Of a DNA stretch of 64,000 nucleotides, positions 19,057-27,143 are shown piece after piece. The position numbers and the translations under genes were made by a program. The notes under the pieces were generated by a model that saw only the letters and a list, made by a program, of their open reading frames with translations, was not told the DNA's origin and searched no databases. Position 1 is the stretch's first letter; every line of letters starts with the position of its first letter. Origin of the DNA: JBGTFE01 sp049799955 (GTDB lineage: Bacteria; Acidobacteriota; Blastocatellia; Pyrinomonadales; Pyrinomonadaceae). The stretch covers positions 25,987 to 89,986 of the forward strand of contig JBARIW010000032.1 in NCBI GenBank assembly GCA_049799955.1. The letters run 5' to 3'.

Positions 19057-19803
19057 TTACCACTCATATTTTTCCGTGAAAAATTCAATCATTCGCTTTG
19101 ACCAGACGGTGTAGCCCATTTCCGATGGATGAATGCCGTCGGCGAAAAAATCTTCGGGAACTTCGGTCGGCTGGTGAAAATAAAAGACGTTTTTCATCTC
19201 ACCGGTAAATTCCTTCGCGTTTTTATCGTGCAGGGCGGAAAGATGTCCGAGAATAAATTTTATCGGAAACGGCAAAACGGGCGAGAGGCGAACGGCGGGC
19301 GCGTTGGTGATAAAAAACGTCGCGTCTCTGTTTTTTTCTCGCAAAATCCCGAGCAATTCCGTCATATTACGCCGGAAGGAACGCGGGCTGCGGAGCTTTA
19401 AAACCTCGTTTCCGCACAGCGCAATTAAAACGTAATCGAACTTTTCGCCGGGAATTTTCGGCACAAGCTCCCGAATCGTTTCCGCAACGGTAATTCCGCT
19501 TCTGCCGACAACCTGCCAGCGAACCGATTTACCGATTTTCGCGCTCAGAAAATGCGCAAATTGTCCGGCGAGCGCCGTTTCGTGCGTCCGCGCGCCGACG
19601 CCGGCGGCGGTTGATTCGCCGAGGACGAGCAGTTTGGCGGAAGATTCGTCAGAGCCGGATTTACCGAATGTTTCGCCGCTCGCGTCGGGAAGACGCCCGA
19701 TTTTCCGCCGCACATATTGCCCTTGCAGATACAAAAACGGCGCGAACGGCAGAAGCAGAATGCCGCTTAAAATATAAATTGTCTGCCAGATTATCAGGTT
19801 CAT
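19057..19803 (-). CDS. SGNH/GDSL-family hydrolase, membrane-anchored
   Basis: A 248-residue protein from the ATG at 19803. A hydrophobic N-terminal segment (about residues 3-25) acts as a signal anchor. The SGNH blocks are visible: LGESTAAGVG (Ser in block I, a GES variant of GDS), LIALCGNEV (block III Asn) and the C-terminal DGIHPSEMGY with the catalytic Asp and His. The family hydrolyses esters in lipids or acetylated polysaccharides; the substrate is unknown. A hairpin repeat abuts the start codon (3 bp), so no ordinary ribosome site is seen. Confidence 0.88.
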   Translation of the reverse strand: MNLIIWQTIYILSGILLLPFAPFLYLQGQYVRRKIGRLPDASGETFGKSGSDESSAKLLVLGESTAAGVGARTHETALAGQFAHFLSAKIGKSVRWQVVGRSGITVAETIRELVPKIPGEKFDYVLIALCGNEVLKLRSPRSFRRNMTELLGILREKNRDATFFITNAPAVRLSPVLPFPIKFILGHLSALHDKNAKEFTGEMKNVFYFHQPTEVPEDFFADGIHPSEMGYTVWSKRMIEFFTEKYEW

Positions 19804-19806
19804 AAT

Positions 19807-19887
19807 CAATTACGAATTGCGAATTACGAATTGCGAATGTCAAATTTTTCTTCTAATTCGTAATTCGTAATTCGTAATTCGTAATTG
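19807..19887. repeat. Inverted repeat of 7-bp ATTACGA words
   Basis: Left arm 19807-19838 and right arm 19856-19887 are 32 bp each, built from ATTACGA/ATTGCGA and complementary apart from a few G/A differences. It separates divergent genes, 3 bp from one start codon, so it lies where both translation starts and promoters would be expected. Confidence 0.92.
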
Positions 19888-19935
19888 TCTAAATTATACA
19901 TTAACTTTCGATATGCTAAAATTACGCTTTCGCCA

Positions 19936-20646
19936 ATGTTTTCGTTCAGTTTTATTAAATTTCTCGGCGTTTGCGCTTTTATTCTGGCGGCTTCTTCCGC
20001 CTGTCGTTTCTGGCAAAAAATCGGCGGAGCGACGCCGACGCCGACGCCTTTTGTCGCCGAAGAATTAAAGAGCGAAATTCCCTTTTCGACCAGAGAACCG
20101 GAAAATTTTCAGGTCGAAATCGTCATTACGGCAGGCAGCGCGGAAAATAAAATATTCACGGCGCGAAGCGGCGGAAGCCGCCGTTTTGATTACAATTCGG
20201 GCGCAAAAAATCAGGTTTCGCTTTTGCAGACAGACAAAAATTATTTGATGCTTCCGGGCAAAAAAATCTACACGGAAGGCGCGCCGGACGGTTTTGCGAA
20301 TTCGGAGAATTGGACGGATTTTTTGACGGTCGAATGGCTTAATTCCAAAACGGATGTCATATTTTCGAGCGAAGGAAAGGAAAATAATCTGGCAAAATAC
20401 CGGGCAATTTTCGGCGAGGCGGAAAATGCAAAATCGGAATCGCTGATTTTTGTTGACGAAAACGTCGGTCTGCCCGTCAGACAGGAATTTTACAGCCGCG
20501 AAGGCGAACAGAAAACTCTGACAATGACAGTTGAACTGAAAAATCTGAAACTGGAAGCCGAAGCCGAACTATTTGCCGTTCCGAAAGAATATAAAAAAGT
20601 CTCGCCCGAAGAATTTCGAAGCGTTTTGAAAAAAGAAAATGAGTAA
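19936..20646 (+). CDS. Putative lipoprotein of unknown function
   Basis: A 236-residue protein from ATG 19936; a TTG further upstream lies in the repeat and is rejected. The N-terminus has a lipoprotein signal with lipobox LAASSAC, so Cys near residue 23 should be acylated. A Pro/Thr linker (TPTPTP) follows, then a beta-rich domain with periodic strands that resembles the LolA/LolB-like fold of unnamed acidobacterial lipoproteins; this is weak. It overlaps the next gene by 8 bp, which indicates translational coupling with the thioesterase. Confidence 0.65.
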   Translation: MFSFSFIKFLGVCAFILAASSACRFWQKIGGATPTPTPFVAEELKSEIPFSTREPENFQVEIVITAGSAENKIFTARSGGSRRFDYNSGAKNQVSLLQTDKNYLMLPGKKIYTEGAPDGFANSENWTDFLTVEWLNSKTDVIFSSEGKENNLAKYRAIFGEAENAKSESLIFVDENVGLPVRQEFYSREGEQKTLTMTVELKNLKLEAEAELFAVPKEYKKVSPEEFRSVLKKENE

Positions 20647-21055
20647 AGAAATCACCGAAGCACAAAAACAATTCGCGTCCGACGCGCTCAGAAAAGCTCC
20701 GTTTCCGGCGCTGCTCGGCTTGGAGCTGGTCGATTTGAAGTTCGGCGAAGCTGTTCTAAAATTAAAAATGCGCGACGAGCTGCGCCAGCCTTACGGGCTT
20801 CTGCACGGCGGCGCGACCGCGTCGCTGATTGACACGGCGACGGCTTTTGCCCTGATAAGCTGCCAGACGGAAGGCGAGCAATCGACGACGGTAGATTTGA
20901 CCGTTCATTACCTGCGCCCGCACACGGAAGGCGAGCTTGTCTGCACGGCAAAAGTTGTCCGTGCCGGACGCAGAATCTCGACCGTTTCGGCGGAAGCCGT
21001 CAACGAACAGGGAAAATTGATTGCGACGGCGCTTTCGACGTATATGAAAGTTTGA
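20639..21055 (+). CDS. PaaI-family hotdog thioesterase
   Basis: A 138-residue protein with the hotdog signature GLLHGGATASLIDTATAFA near residues 52-70. PaaI/4HBT-type enzymes hydrolyse acyl-CoA thioesters, often aromatic, in the cytosol. Length and motif fit the family. Its start overlaps the upstream lipoprotein gene. A hairpin repeat begins about 5 bp after its stop. The substrate is unknown. Confidence 0.9.
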   Translation: MSKEITEAQKQFASDALRKAPFPALLGLELVDLKFGEAVLKLKMRDELRQPYGLLHGGATASLIDTATAFALISCQTEGEQSTTVDLTVHYLRPHTEGELVCTAKVVRAGRRISTVSAEAVNEQGKLIATALSTYMKV

Positions 21056-21059
21056 AGAA

Positions 21060-21136
21060 AGTGAAAAACTAATAGTGAAAAGTGAATAATTAAAAACAAA
21101 ACACTTTTCACCTTTCACTTTTCACTTTTCACTTTT
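21060..21136. repeat. Inverted repeat of 7-bp GTGAAAA words
   Basis: A left array (21060-21090) and right array (21102-21136) of AGTGAAA / CTTTTCA words, largely complementary. It spans from just after the thioesterase stop to 1 bp before the ABC exporter ATG, so the ribosome-binding position is repeat sequence. Confidence 0.9.
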
Positions 21137-21137
21137 T

Positions 21138-22955
21138 ATGGAAGAACTTAAAAAATTTGTCCGTTATTTCAAGCCTTACAAGCTGCACGTTGCGCTCGGC
21201 GTGTTGTGTATTTTGATTTCGATGGCGTTCGGGCTTTTGATTCCTTATCTGGTCGGGCAGGCGATTGATTATCTTCGCGCCGCGCACGAATCGAATACCT
21301 TGACGTGGCAGAAAATAATTTATTACCCGCTCGTAATTCTGGGCGTAAATTTAATCAGCGGAATTTTTCTGTTCTGGCAGCGAAGGCTTTTGATAAACGC
21401 TTCGCGCCATATCGAATACGACATGCGCCGCGATTTTTACGCCGCGCTGGTCAATCAGCCGCTCGAATTTTTCTCGCACAATCGCGTCGGCGACCTTATG
21501 GCGCGGGCGACAAACGACCTTGCGGCTGTCCGGCAAATGGTCGGACCGATGATTTTATACTCGTTCCAGGCGATTTTCGCGCTCTGCATCAGCTTGCCGA
21601 TTATGCTGAACATCAGCGTCAAGCTCACGCTTTTGCTGTTTGTCACGATGCCGCTCGTCTCTTTTACCGTCAAATATCTGGGCGCGCAGATTCACACGCG
21701 TTTTGAGAAAATTCAGGAATTTTTCTCGGACATAACGGCGCGGGCGCAGGAAAATCTGACGGGCGTTCGCGTCATTCGCGCATACGCGCAGGAATCGGCG
21801 GAAATCGAAAAGTTTCAGGAATTAAACCGTGAGTACTCAAAGCAAAACATATCGCTCGTCAAATTTGCGGCGGCGATGCGCCCGCTCCTGTTCTTTTTTA
21901 TCGGCTTGGGCTTTGTGATTATCGTCGCCGTCGGCGTTCCGATGGCTGTTCAGGGCACGATTACGGCGGGCGATTTCACGGCGTTTATTCTTTATTTGCA
22001 GCGAATGATTTGGTATCTCATCGCGCTCGGCTACGTCGTCAATCTCTACCAGCGCGGAACGGCGAGCCTGAAACGATTTAACGCGATTCTGGAAACCGAG
22101 CCTTTAATCAAAGACGCGCCGGAAGCGATAGAGCAGCCGAAAATTAAAGGCAAAATAGAATTTAAAGATTTAACTTTCGCATATAACGGCAAACCCGTTC
22201 TGGAAGATATAAATCTGAAAATCGAACAGGGAAAAACCGTCGCGTTCGTCGGCAAAACCGGCAGCGGCAAATCGACTCTGACGAGCCTCGTCCCGCGCCT
22301 TTTGGACGCGCCCGAAGGAACGGTTTTGATTGACGATGTTCCGATTCGGCATTATCGTCTTGAACAACTCCGTCGGGCAATCGGCTTCGTTCCGCAGGAA
22401 ACGTTTTTGTTTTCGGACACTCTCGCGGAAAATATCGCTTTTGGAGTCTCAAGTCCCAAGTCCCAAGTCCCGAGTGAAGAAATCTCGACCGGCAAAGACT
22501 TGAGACCTGAGACTTGGGACTTGGGACTTGGAGTTGAAAAATCCGCTGAAATCGCCGGACTTGCCGACGATATTAAAGATTTCCCGTACAAATACGAACA
22601 GCTTGTCGGCGAGCGCGGCATTACGCTTTCGGGCGGGCAGAAACAGCGTACGGCGATTGCGCGCGCCGTGATGCGAAATCCGCGCATTTTGATTCTCGAC
22701 GATTCGCTTTCGGCGGTCGATACTTACACGGAAGAAACGATTCTGCACAATCTGCGCGACGTTCGCGCCGGTAGAACGACCTTGATTGTCTCGCATCGCG
22801 TTTCGACGATTCGAGACGCCGATTTAATCTGCGTCCTGCACGAAGGTCGAATTATCGAGCGCGGAACGCACGAAGAGCTGATAAAGCTCGGCGGCGAATA
22901 CGCCGACCTTTACGAGCGACAGCTTTTGGAAGAAGAGCTTGAGGCGACCGATTGA
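21138..22955 (+). CDS. ABC exporter (membrane domain fused to ATPase), MsbA/YheI-like
   Basis: A 605-residue half transporter: six membrane helices (residues about 15-310), then the ATPase with Walker A GKTGSGKST, Q-loop VPQET, signature LSGGQKQR, Walker B LILDDSLSAVD and switch His in VSHR. It exports lipid or drug substrates and must dimerise. Two oddities stand out. The catalytic carboxylate after Walker B is Asp instead of Glu, as in the degenerate half of heterodimeric exporters, yet no partner gene is adjacent. Residues about 438-466 are an 87-bp palindromic repeat inserted in frame between the Q-loop and the signature; without it the sequence reads ENIAFGVEKSAEIAGL, as in relatives. 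Confidence 0.93.
   Translation: MEELKKFVRYFKPYKLHVALGVLCILISMAFGLLIPYLVGQAIDYLRAAHESNTLTWQKIIYYPLVILGVNLISGIFLFWQRRLLINASRHIEYDMRRDFYAALVNQPLEFFSHNRVGDLMARATNDLAAVRQMVGPMILYSFQAIFALCISLPIMLNISVKLTLLLFVTMPLVSFTVKYLGAQIHTRFEKIQEFFSDITARAQENLTGVRVIRAYAQESAEIEKFQELNREYSKQNISLVKFAAAMRPLLFFFIGLGFVIIVAVGVPMAVQGTITAGDFTAFILYLQRMIWYLIALGYVVNLYQRGTASLKRFNAILETEPLIKDAPEAIEQPKIKGKIEFKDLTFAYNGKPVLEDINLKIEQGKTVAFVGKTGSGKSTLTSLVPRLLDAPEGTVLIDDVPIRHYRLEQLRRAIGFVPQETFLFSDTLAENIAFGVSSPKSQVPSEEISTGKDLRPETWDLGLGVEKSAEIAGLADDIKDFPYKYEQLVGERGITLSGGQKQRTAIARAVMRNPRILILDDSLSAVDTYTEETILHNLRDVRAGRTTLIVSHRVSTIRDADLICVLHEGRIIERGTHEELIKLGGEYADLYERQLLEEELEATD
22441..22534. repeat. Palindromic GTCCCAA-word element inserted in frame in an ABC ATPase
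   Basis: Arms 22450-22469 and 22511-22530 are perfectly complementary over 20 bp. The insert is bounded by a 7-bp direct repeat TTGGAGT (22441-22447 and 22528-22534); its net length is 87 bp, or 29 codons, so the frame is kept. The same word family forms the hairpin at 13232-13309. Confidence 0.93.
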
Positions 22956-22956
22956 G

Positions 22957-23628
22957 ATGAATAATTTAGCGTTTTGGCGAATCGCAACAATCATATTAAC
23001 AATGACGGGAACATTATCCGGCTTTCTCGCTTATGGTTATTTACGCTTTCCGGCAAACGCTGCTGTTATCGCCGTTTTAGCCGGCGCGATTATCGCCGTC
23101 GTCTTTTTCGGCAGCCGTGCGGAAAAAGCCGCGCGGCTCAAAGTTTTTTACGCGGCGGCTAACGAATTCGGCGCGCCAGTCTCCTTCGACAATTATTCCG
23201 CGTCTTTCGAGCGAAACGGAATCTGCTTCGAATGCGAATTTCCGCGCGACAAAACTAACAACCGTGTAAAAGTCAGATTTTACATTCCGAATGTTCGTCA
23301 AAAATTTATCATCCAGCACAACGCGCTTCTTAAAAAAGAGCTTTTCGACTGCCAATATCTCACGTCTTCGCCTTTGCCCAAAGATATATTTCTTTCCGCC
23401 GGAAATCAGGATTTTTTATTAAACCTGCTCAAAAACAAAAATATTCTCGACGAAATCTACAATTATCCAGCCGGATTTGCCAGCGGATTTTCGATAGTTT
23501 TCGACGATGGCAGCTTTGAAATCGAAAAGATACCGAAATTTAGCGAATATCATGACGGCTTTTATCAGCTCTGCCAAACGGCGGTAGTTTTTCACGACGA
23601 GCTTAAAAAGCAGGCTAAAACGAGTTAA
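22957..23628 (+). CDS. Unrecognised membrane protein
   Basis: A 223-residue protein starting at ATG 22957, 1 bp after the ABC exporter stop, so probably co-translated. Two membrane helices near the N-terminus (residues about 5-55) are followed by a soluble domain of about 165 residues with no motif I recognise. It may assist the exporter, but this rests only on position. The TTG upstream inside the previous gene is not used as a start. Confidence 0.6.
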   Translation: MNNLAFWRIATIILTMTGTLSGFLAYGYLRFPANAAVIAVLAGAIIAVVFFGSRAEKAARLKVFYAAANEFGAPVSFDNYSASFERNGICFECEFPRDKTNNRVKVRFYIPNVRQKFIIQHNALLKKELFDCQYLTSSPLPKDIFLSAGNQDFLLNLLKNKNILDEIYNYPAGFASGFSIVFDDGSFEIEKIPKFSEYHDGFYQLCQTAVVFHDELKKQAKTS

Positions 23629-23636
23629 AATAAAAT

Positions 23637-24086
23637 ATGCAAAACCAAAATATAAGTGTCGAGCAGGCTTATCGAACTTTAGTCATTATCTGGGCGGCGC
23701 TTCTGATGTCGCAGTTTTTATTTCTGGTGATTATTTACGTCGTCAAGCCCGAAGTTTTCAGATTCGATTTCTCAAAACCGCTGCTCGGTGAAAACGCGGT
23801 ATTCGTTATTGCTCTTGCCGGAATTTCGGTTCTGAATTTTGCGATGTCGTTTGTTTTAAGAAAAAAATTTCTTAATCAAGCTGCCGCCGAACAGAAAATT
23901 CATCTCGTCCAGACGGCGATGATTGCGGGCTGCGCTTTGTGCGAATCAATCTCGCTTTTCGGCTTACTTTTAGTTTTTCTGCAAAGCTATCAATATTTCT
24001 TTTTGTTTTTCGCGCTGGCGATTTTAGGCTTTATTCTCCATTTTCCGCGCCGCGAAAATCTGATTGCCGCAAGCTACAAAAGATAG
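23637..24086 (+). CDS. Unrecognised four-helix membrane protein
   Basis: A 149-residue protein with four hydrophobic segments (residues about 15-37, 52-72, 90-115, 118-137). It starts 8 bp after the upstream membrane gene and probably forms an operon with it and the ABC exporter. No family is recognised. A hairpin repeat follows directly at its stop. Confidence 0.6.
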   Translation: MQNQNISVEQAYRTLVIIWAALLMSQFLFLVIIYVVKPEVFRFDFSKPLLGENAVFVIALAGISVLNFAMSFVLRKKFLNQAAAEQKIHLVQTAMIAGCALCESISLFGLLLVFLQSYQYFFLFFALAILGFILHFPRRENLIAASYKR

Positions 24087-24172
24087 AAAGTAGAAAGTAA
24101 AAAGTAAAAAGGTAAAAGTAAAGAACGGCTTGTTTCTTACTTTTACCTTTACCTTTTTACTTTTTACTTTTC
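24085..24172. repeat. Inverted repeat of 7-bp AAGTAAA words
   Basis: A left array (24085-24125) of GAAAGTA/AAAGTAA words and a right array (24134-24172) of their complements form a long imperfect hairpin. It begins at the stop codon of the upstream gene and lies about 100 bp before the next start. Confidence 0.88.
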
Positions 24173-24271
24173 TTTTTTTTTCACCCTCAGGGAACTATTT
24201 TCCGAGTTGTGGTGTCTAACCAGAAAAGTCGCGCGCCTTTTTGTTATCAAAAACAAAATTTAGGAGAAGTT

Positions 24272-27085
24272 ATGCAAAAAATCACTCTTTTGCTTGTAGT
24301 ATTGCTGTTTTCAATTTCCGCGTTTTCACAGAATATAACGGAAGGCTCGCTCTACGCGGTCGGTAAAAAAGGCGAGACAATCGGCGCTTGCCCGCTGAAA
24401 AGCACGCGCGTTAAAGCCGACATCAGCGGTTTTCTGGCACGTGTTACGGTGGTGCAGGAATTTGAAAATAATTTAAACCAGCCGATTGAAGCGGTTTACA
24501 CATTTCCCTTGTCGCAAAATTCCGCCGTTGACAATATGACGATGAAAGTCGGCGAACGGACGATTCGCGGGCGCATTATGAAGCGCGAAGAAGCGCGGCA
24601 AGTTTATGAAACGGCGAAAATCGAAGGTAAAACCGCGAGCCTGCTCGACCAAGAAAGACCAAATATCTTCACGCAGTCGGTCGCAAATATCCTGCCGAAC
24701 GAGAAAATAATCATCGAAATCAGCTATGTCGAAACGCTCAATTACGAAGACGGCGCGTATCAGTTCGTCTTCCCGATGACCGTCGGACCGCGTTATATTC
24801 CCGGCTCGGTTCAGGACGCGCAGAAAATCTCGCCGCCGGTTGCTGCGACGCGCGCCGGGCATAATATTTCAATCGAAGTAAATCTGGACGCGGGCGTTCC
24901 GGTCGAGGAAATTCGTTCCGGCTCGCACGAGATTAAAACATTAAATTTGAGTCCTAACAATGCAAAAATCTCGCTCAAAGACGAGGAAACGATTCCGAAT
25001 AAAGACTTCGTTCTGCGCTACGACGTTACGGGAAAACGCATTGAAGACGCGATTTTGACGCATCGCGACGAGCGCGGCGGATTTTTCACGATGATTCTTC
25101 AGCCGCCCGACAAAATCTCTTCGGAAGACATCACGCCGAAGGAAATCGTTTTTGTTCTCGACACGTCCGGCTCGATGGAAGGCTTCCCGATTGAAAAAGC
25201 GAAGGAAGCGATGAAAATGTCGCTCAACGGGCTTAACCCGAACGACACTTTTAATTTGATAACTTTTGCGGGCGACACGGCGATTCTTTTTGACGAGCCT
25301 GTTCCGGCAACGCGTGCAAATCTCGAAAAGGCGCAGGCATTTTTAGAATCGAGACAAGGCGGCGGCGGAACGGAAATGATGAAGGCGATAAAAGCCGCGC
25401 TTGAGCCTTCGGATTCGCAGGAGCATCTCCGCATCGTCTGTTTTATGACCGACGGCTATATCGGCAACGAAAACGAAATTATCGCCGAGATTCAGAAACA
25501 CCCGAAAGCGCGCGTGTTTTCATTCGGCATCGGCAATTCGGTCAATCGTTTTCTGCTCGACAAAATGGCGCAGGAAGGACGCGGCGAAGTCGAATATGTT
25601 TCTTTGCAGGACGACGGCTCGCGCGCGGCGAAAAAGTTTTATGAGCGCGTCAGAACGCCGCTTCTGACCGATATTTCGATTGACTGGAACGGCTTGCCCG
25701 TCGCCGACGTTTACCCGAACACGCTTTCCGATTTGTTTTCGGCAAAACCCGTGATTCTGCACGGACGCTACACGAAAGGCGCGAGCGGAACGATAAAACT
25801 GAAAGGAAAAGTTGCCGGACAGGATTATGTGCGCGAGATTTTGGTTAATTTTCCCGAAACCGAATCGAAGCACGACGTTCTGGCAACGCTCTGGGCGCGA
25901 ACCAGAATCGACGAGCTGATGACGAAAAATTACATCGCCGCGCAGGACGATAAAGCGCGCAGCGAGGCGCAGAATACGATTACGAACATCGGGCTTGAAT
26001 ATCGCCTGCTGACGCAGTTCACATCATTTGTCGCCGTCGAAGACAGAATTAAAACGCAGGGCGGACAGCCGGTAAAAGTCGATGTTCCCGTCGAAAAACC
26101 TGCCGGAATGAGCAATGCTGCCGTCGAAGTTACTTCTGATAGCGAAGTTACGATTGACCAATCGAGCACCAAGCTCGATACGAACATTACAAAGCAAGTG
26201 GTTGGAGATTTGCCGAGCGGGACGACTTTTAATTCTTTGTTAAAGATTGCGCCGAACGTTCGCGCCGAAGCTCTTTCCGGCGGTTTCGGCAGCGGTTCCG
26301 GCAGCGGTTCCGGTAATGGCAACGGTTCCGGCGGCGGCGTTCAGATTGACGGCGCGAGCGGTTCCGAAAACACTTTTGTGATTGACGGTCAGGAAGTTGT
26401 AAATTTCCGAACGGGCGCGCTCAATTCCAAGAACACAGTCCCGAAAACGATTTCGGGCGGAGTAATTAACGGTAAGGCTGTAAACTTGCCGAAACCTGTC
26501 TATCCGCAGGCGGCAAAAGCGGTTCGCGCAAGCGGCGCGGTCAATGTTCAGGTAACGATTGACGAAAACGGAAATGTCGTCTCGGCAAGCGCCGTCAGCG
26601 GTCATCCTCTGCTCAGAAAATCGGCTGAATCGGCGGCGAAACAGGCAAAATTCGCGCCCGCTGTAATCGGCGGCAAAGCTGTCAAAATAACCGGTGTAAT
26701 CGTTTATAACTTCGCCGGCGAAAACGCCGAAGTGCAGACTTCAATTACAAAAATGCGCGTCAAACCGCTCACGGCGGAAGAAAAGCGAATAGCCAAGCTC
26801 GCCGAAAAACTTCATTCGTGGATTTTCGCTCTGGTCGAGCGCCTGCAAAAAGGCGTTGCGACAGCCGCGCCTGACGAGGCAAACTTTGTCTCGGACGGCA
26901 AAGCCGAAATTCAGATTCAGCTCAAGACGATTTCGCCCGAAGCGCTGAAAAAACTGAAGAATGCGGGCTTTGAGATGACGGAAAAGAAAGATGCTCAGAT
27001 TGTTACCGGCAGAATTTTGGTCGGAAAACTTGTCGGTTTAGCCGAAATTGCCGAAGTGCAGTACATTTTGCCGAACGTGAAGTAG
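24272..27085 (+). CDS. VIT-VWA protein with receptor-plug-like segment and TonB C-terminal domain
   Basis: A 937-residue exported protein from ATG 24272, with AGGAGA 6 nt upstream; an upstream GTG is rejected. A signal peptide ends SAFSQ. A VIT domain (residues about 20-150) precedes a VWA domain (about 285-460) with MIDAS DTSGSMEG. At about 640-715 lies a segment close to the plug of TonB-dependent receptors (FNSLLKIAPNVRAE, a Gly/Ser/Asn tract, then QIDGASGSENTFVIDGQEV). At about 735-810 is a TonB C-terminal-like domain (PKPVYPQAAKAVRASG..), followed by an unknown tail. VIT-VWA proteins bind partners at the envelope. The plug-plus-TonB fusion is unusual and discussed in the findings. Confidence 0.88.
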   Translation: MQKITLLLVVLLFSISAFSQNITEGSLYAVGKKGETIGACPLKSTRVKADISGFLARVTVVQEFENNLNQPIEAVYTFPLSQNSAVDNMTMKVGERTIRGRIMKREEARQVYETAKIEGKTASLLDQERPNIFTQSVANILPNEKIIIEISYVETLNYEDGAYQFVFPMTVGPRYIPGSVQDAQKISPPVAATRAGHNISIEVNLDAGVPVEEIRSGSHEIKTLNLSPNNAKISLKDEETIPNKDFVLRYDVTGKRIEDAILTHRDERGGFFTMILQPPDKISSEDITPKEIVFVLDTSGSMEGFPIEKAKEAMKMSLNGLNPNDTFNLITFAGDTAILFDEPVPATRANLEKAQAFLESRQGGGGTEMMKAIKAALEPSDSQEHLRIVCFMTDGYIGNENEIIAEIQKHPKARVFSFGIGNSVNRFLLDKMAQEGRGEVEYVSLQDDGSRAAKKFYERVRTPLLTDISIDWNGLPVADVYPNTLSDLFSAKPVILHGRYTKGASGTIKLKGKVAGQDYVREILVNFPETESKHDVLATLWARTRIDELMTKNYIAAQDDKARSEAQNTITNIGLEYRLLTQFTSFVAVEDRIKTQGGQPVKVDVPVEKPAGMSNAAVEVTSDSEVTIDQSSTKLDTNITKQVVGDLPSGTTFNSLLKIAPNVRAEALSGGFGSGSGSGSGNGNGSGGGVQIDGASGSENTFVIDGQEVVNFRTGALNSKNTVPKTISGGVINGKAVNLPKPVYPQAAKAVRASGAVNVQVTIDENGNVVSASAVSGHPLLRKSAESAAKQAKFAPAVIGGKAVKITGVIVYNFAGENAEVQTSITKMRVKPLTAEEKRIAKLAEKLHSWIFALVERLQKGVATAAPDEANFVSDGKAEIQIQLKTISPEALKKLKNAGFEMTEKKDAQIVTGRILVGKLVGLAEIAEVQYILPNVK

Positions 27086-27097
27086 TTTCGGCATTTG

Positions 27098-27139
27098 CCG
27101 TTAAGTAAAAGAGAGAAATTTCTCTCTTTTACTTAACGG
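27098..27139. terminator. Bidirectional intrinsic terminator
   Basis: A perfect 21-bp palindrome, CCGTTAAGTAAAAGAGAGAAA and its complement, followed by A-T5 on the + side. It lies between the convergent VIT-VWA and glycosyltransferase genes and would stop both. Unlike the word repeats it has no tandem structure, so I call it an ordinary terminator. Confidence 0.85.
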
Positions 27140-27143
27140 ATTT

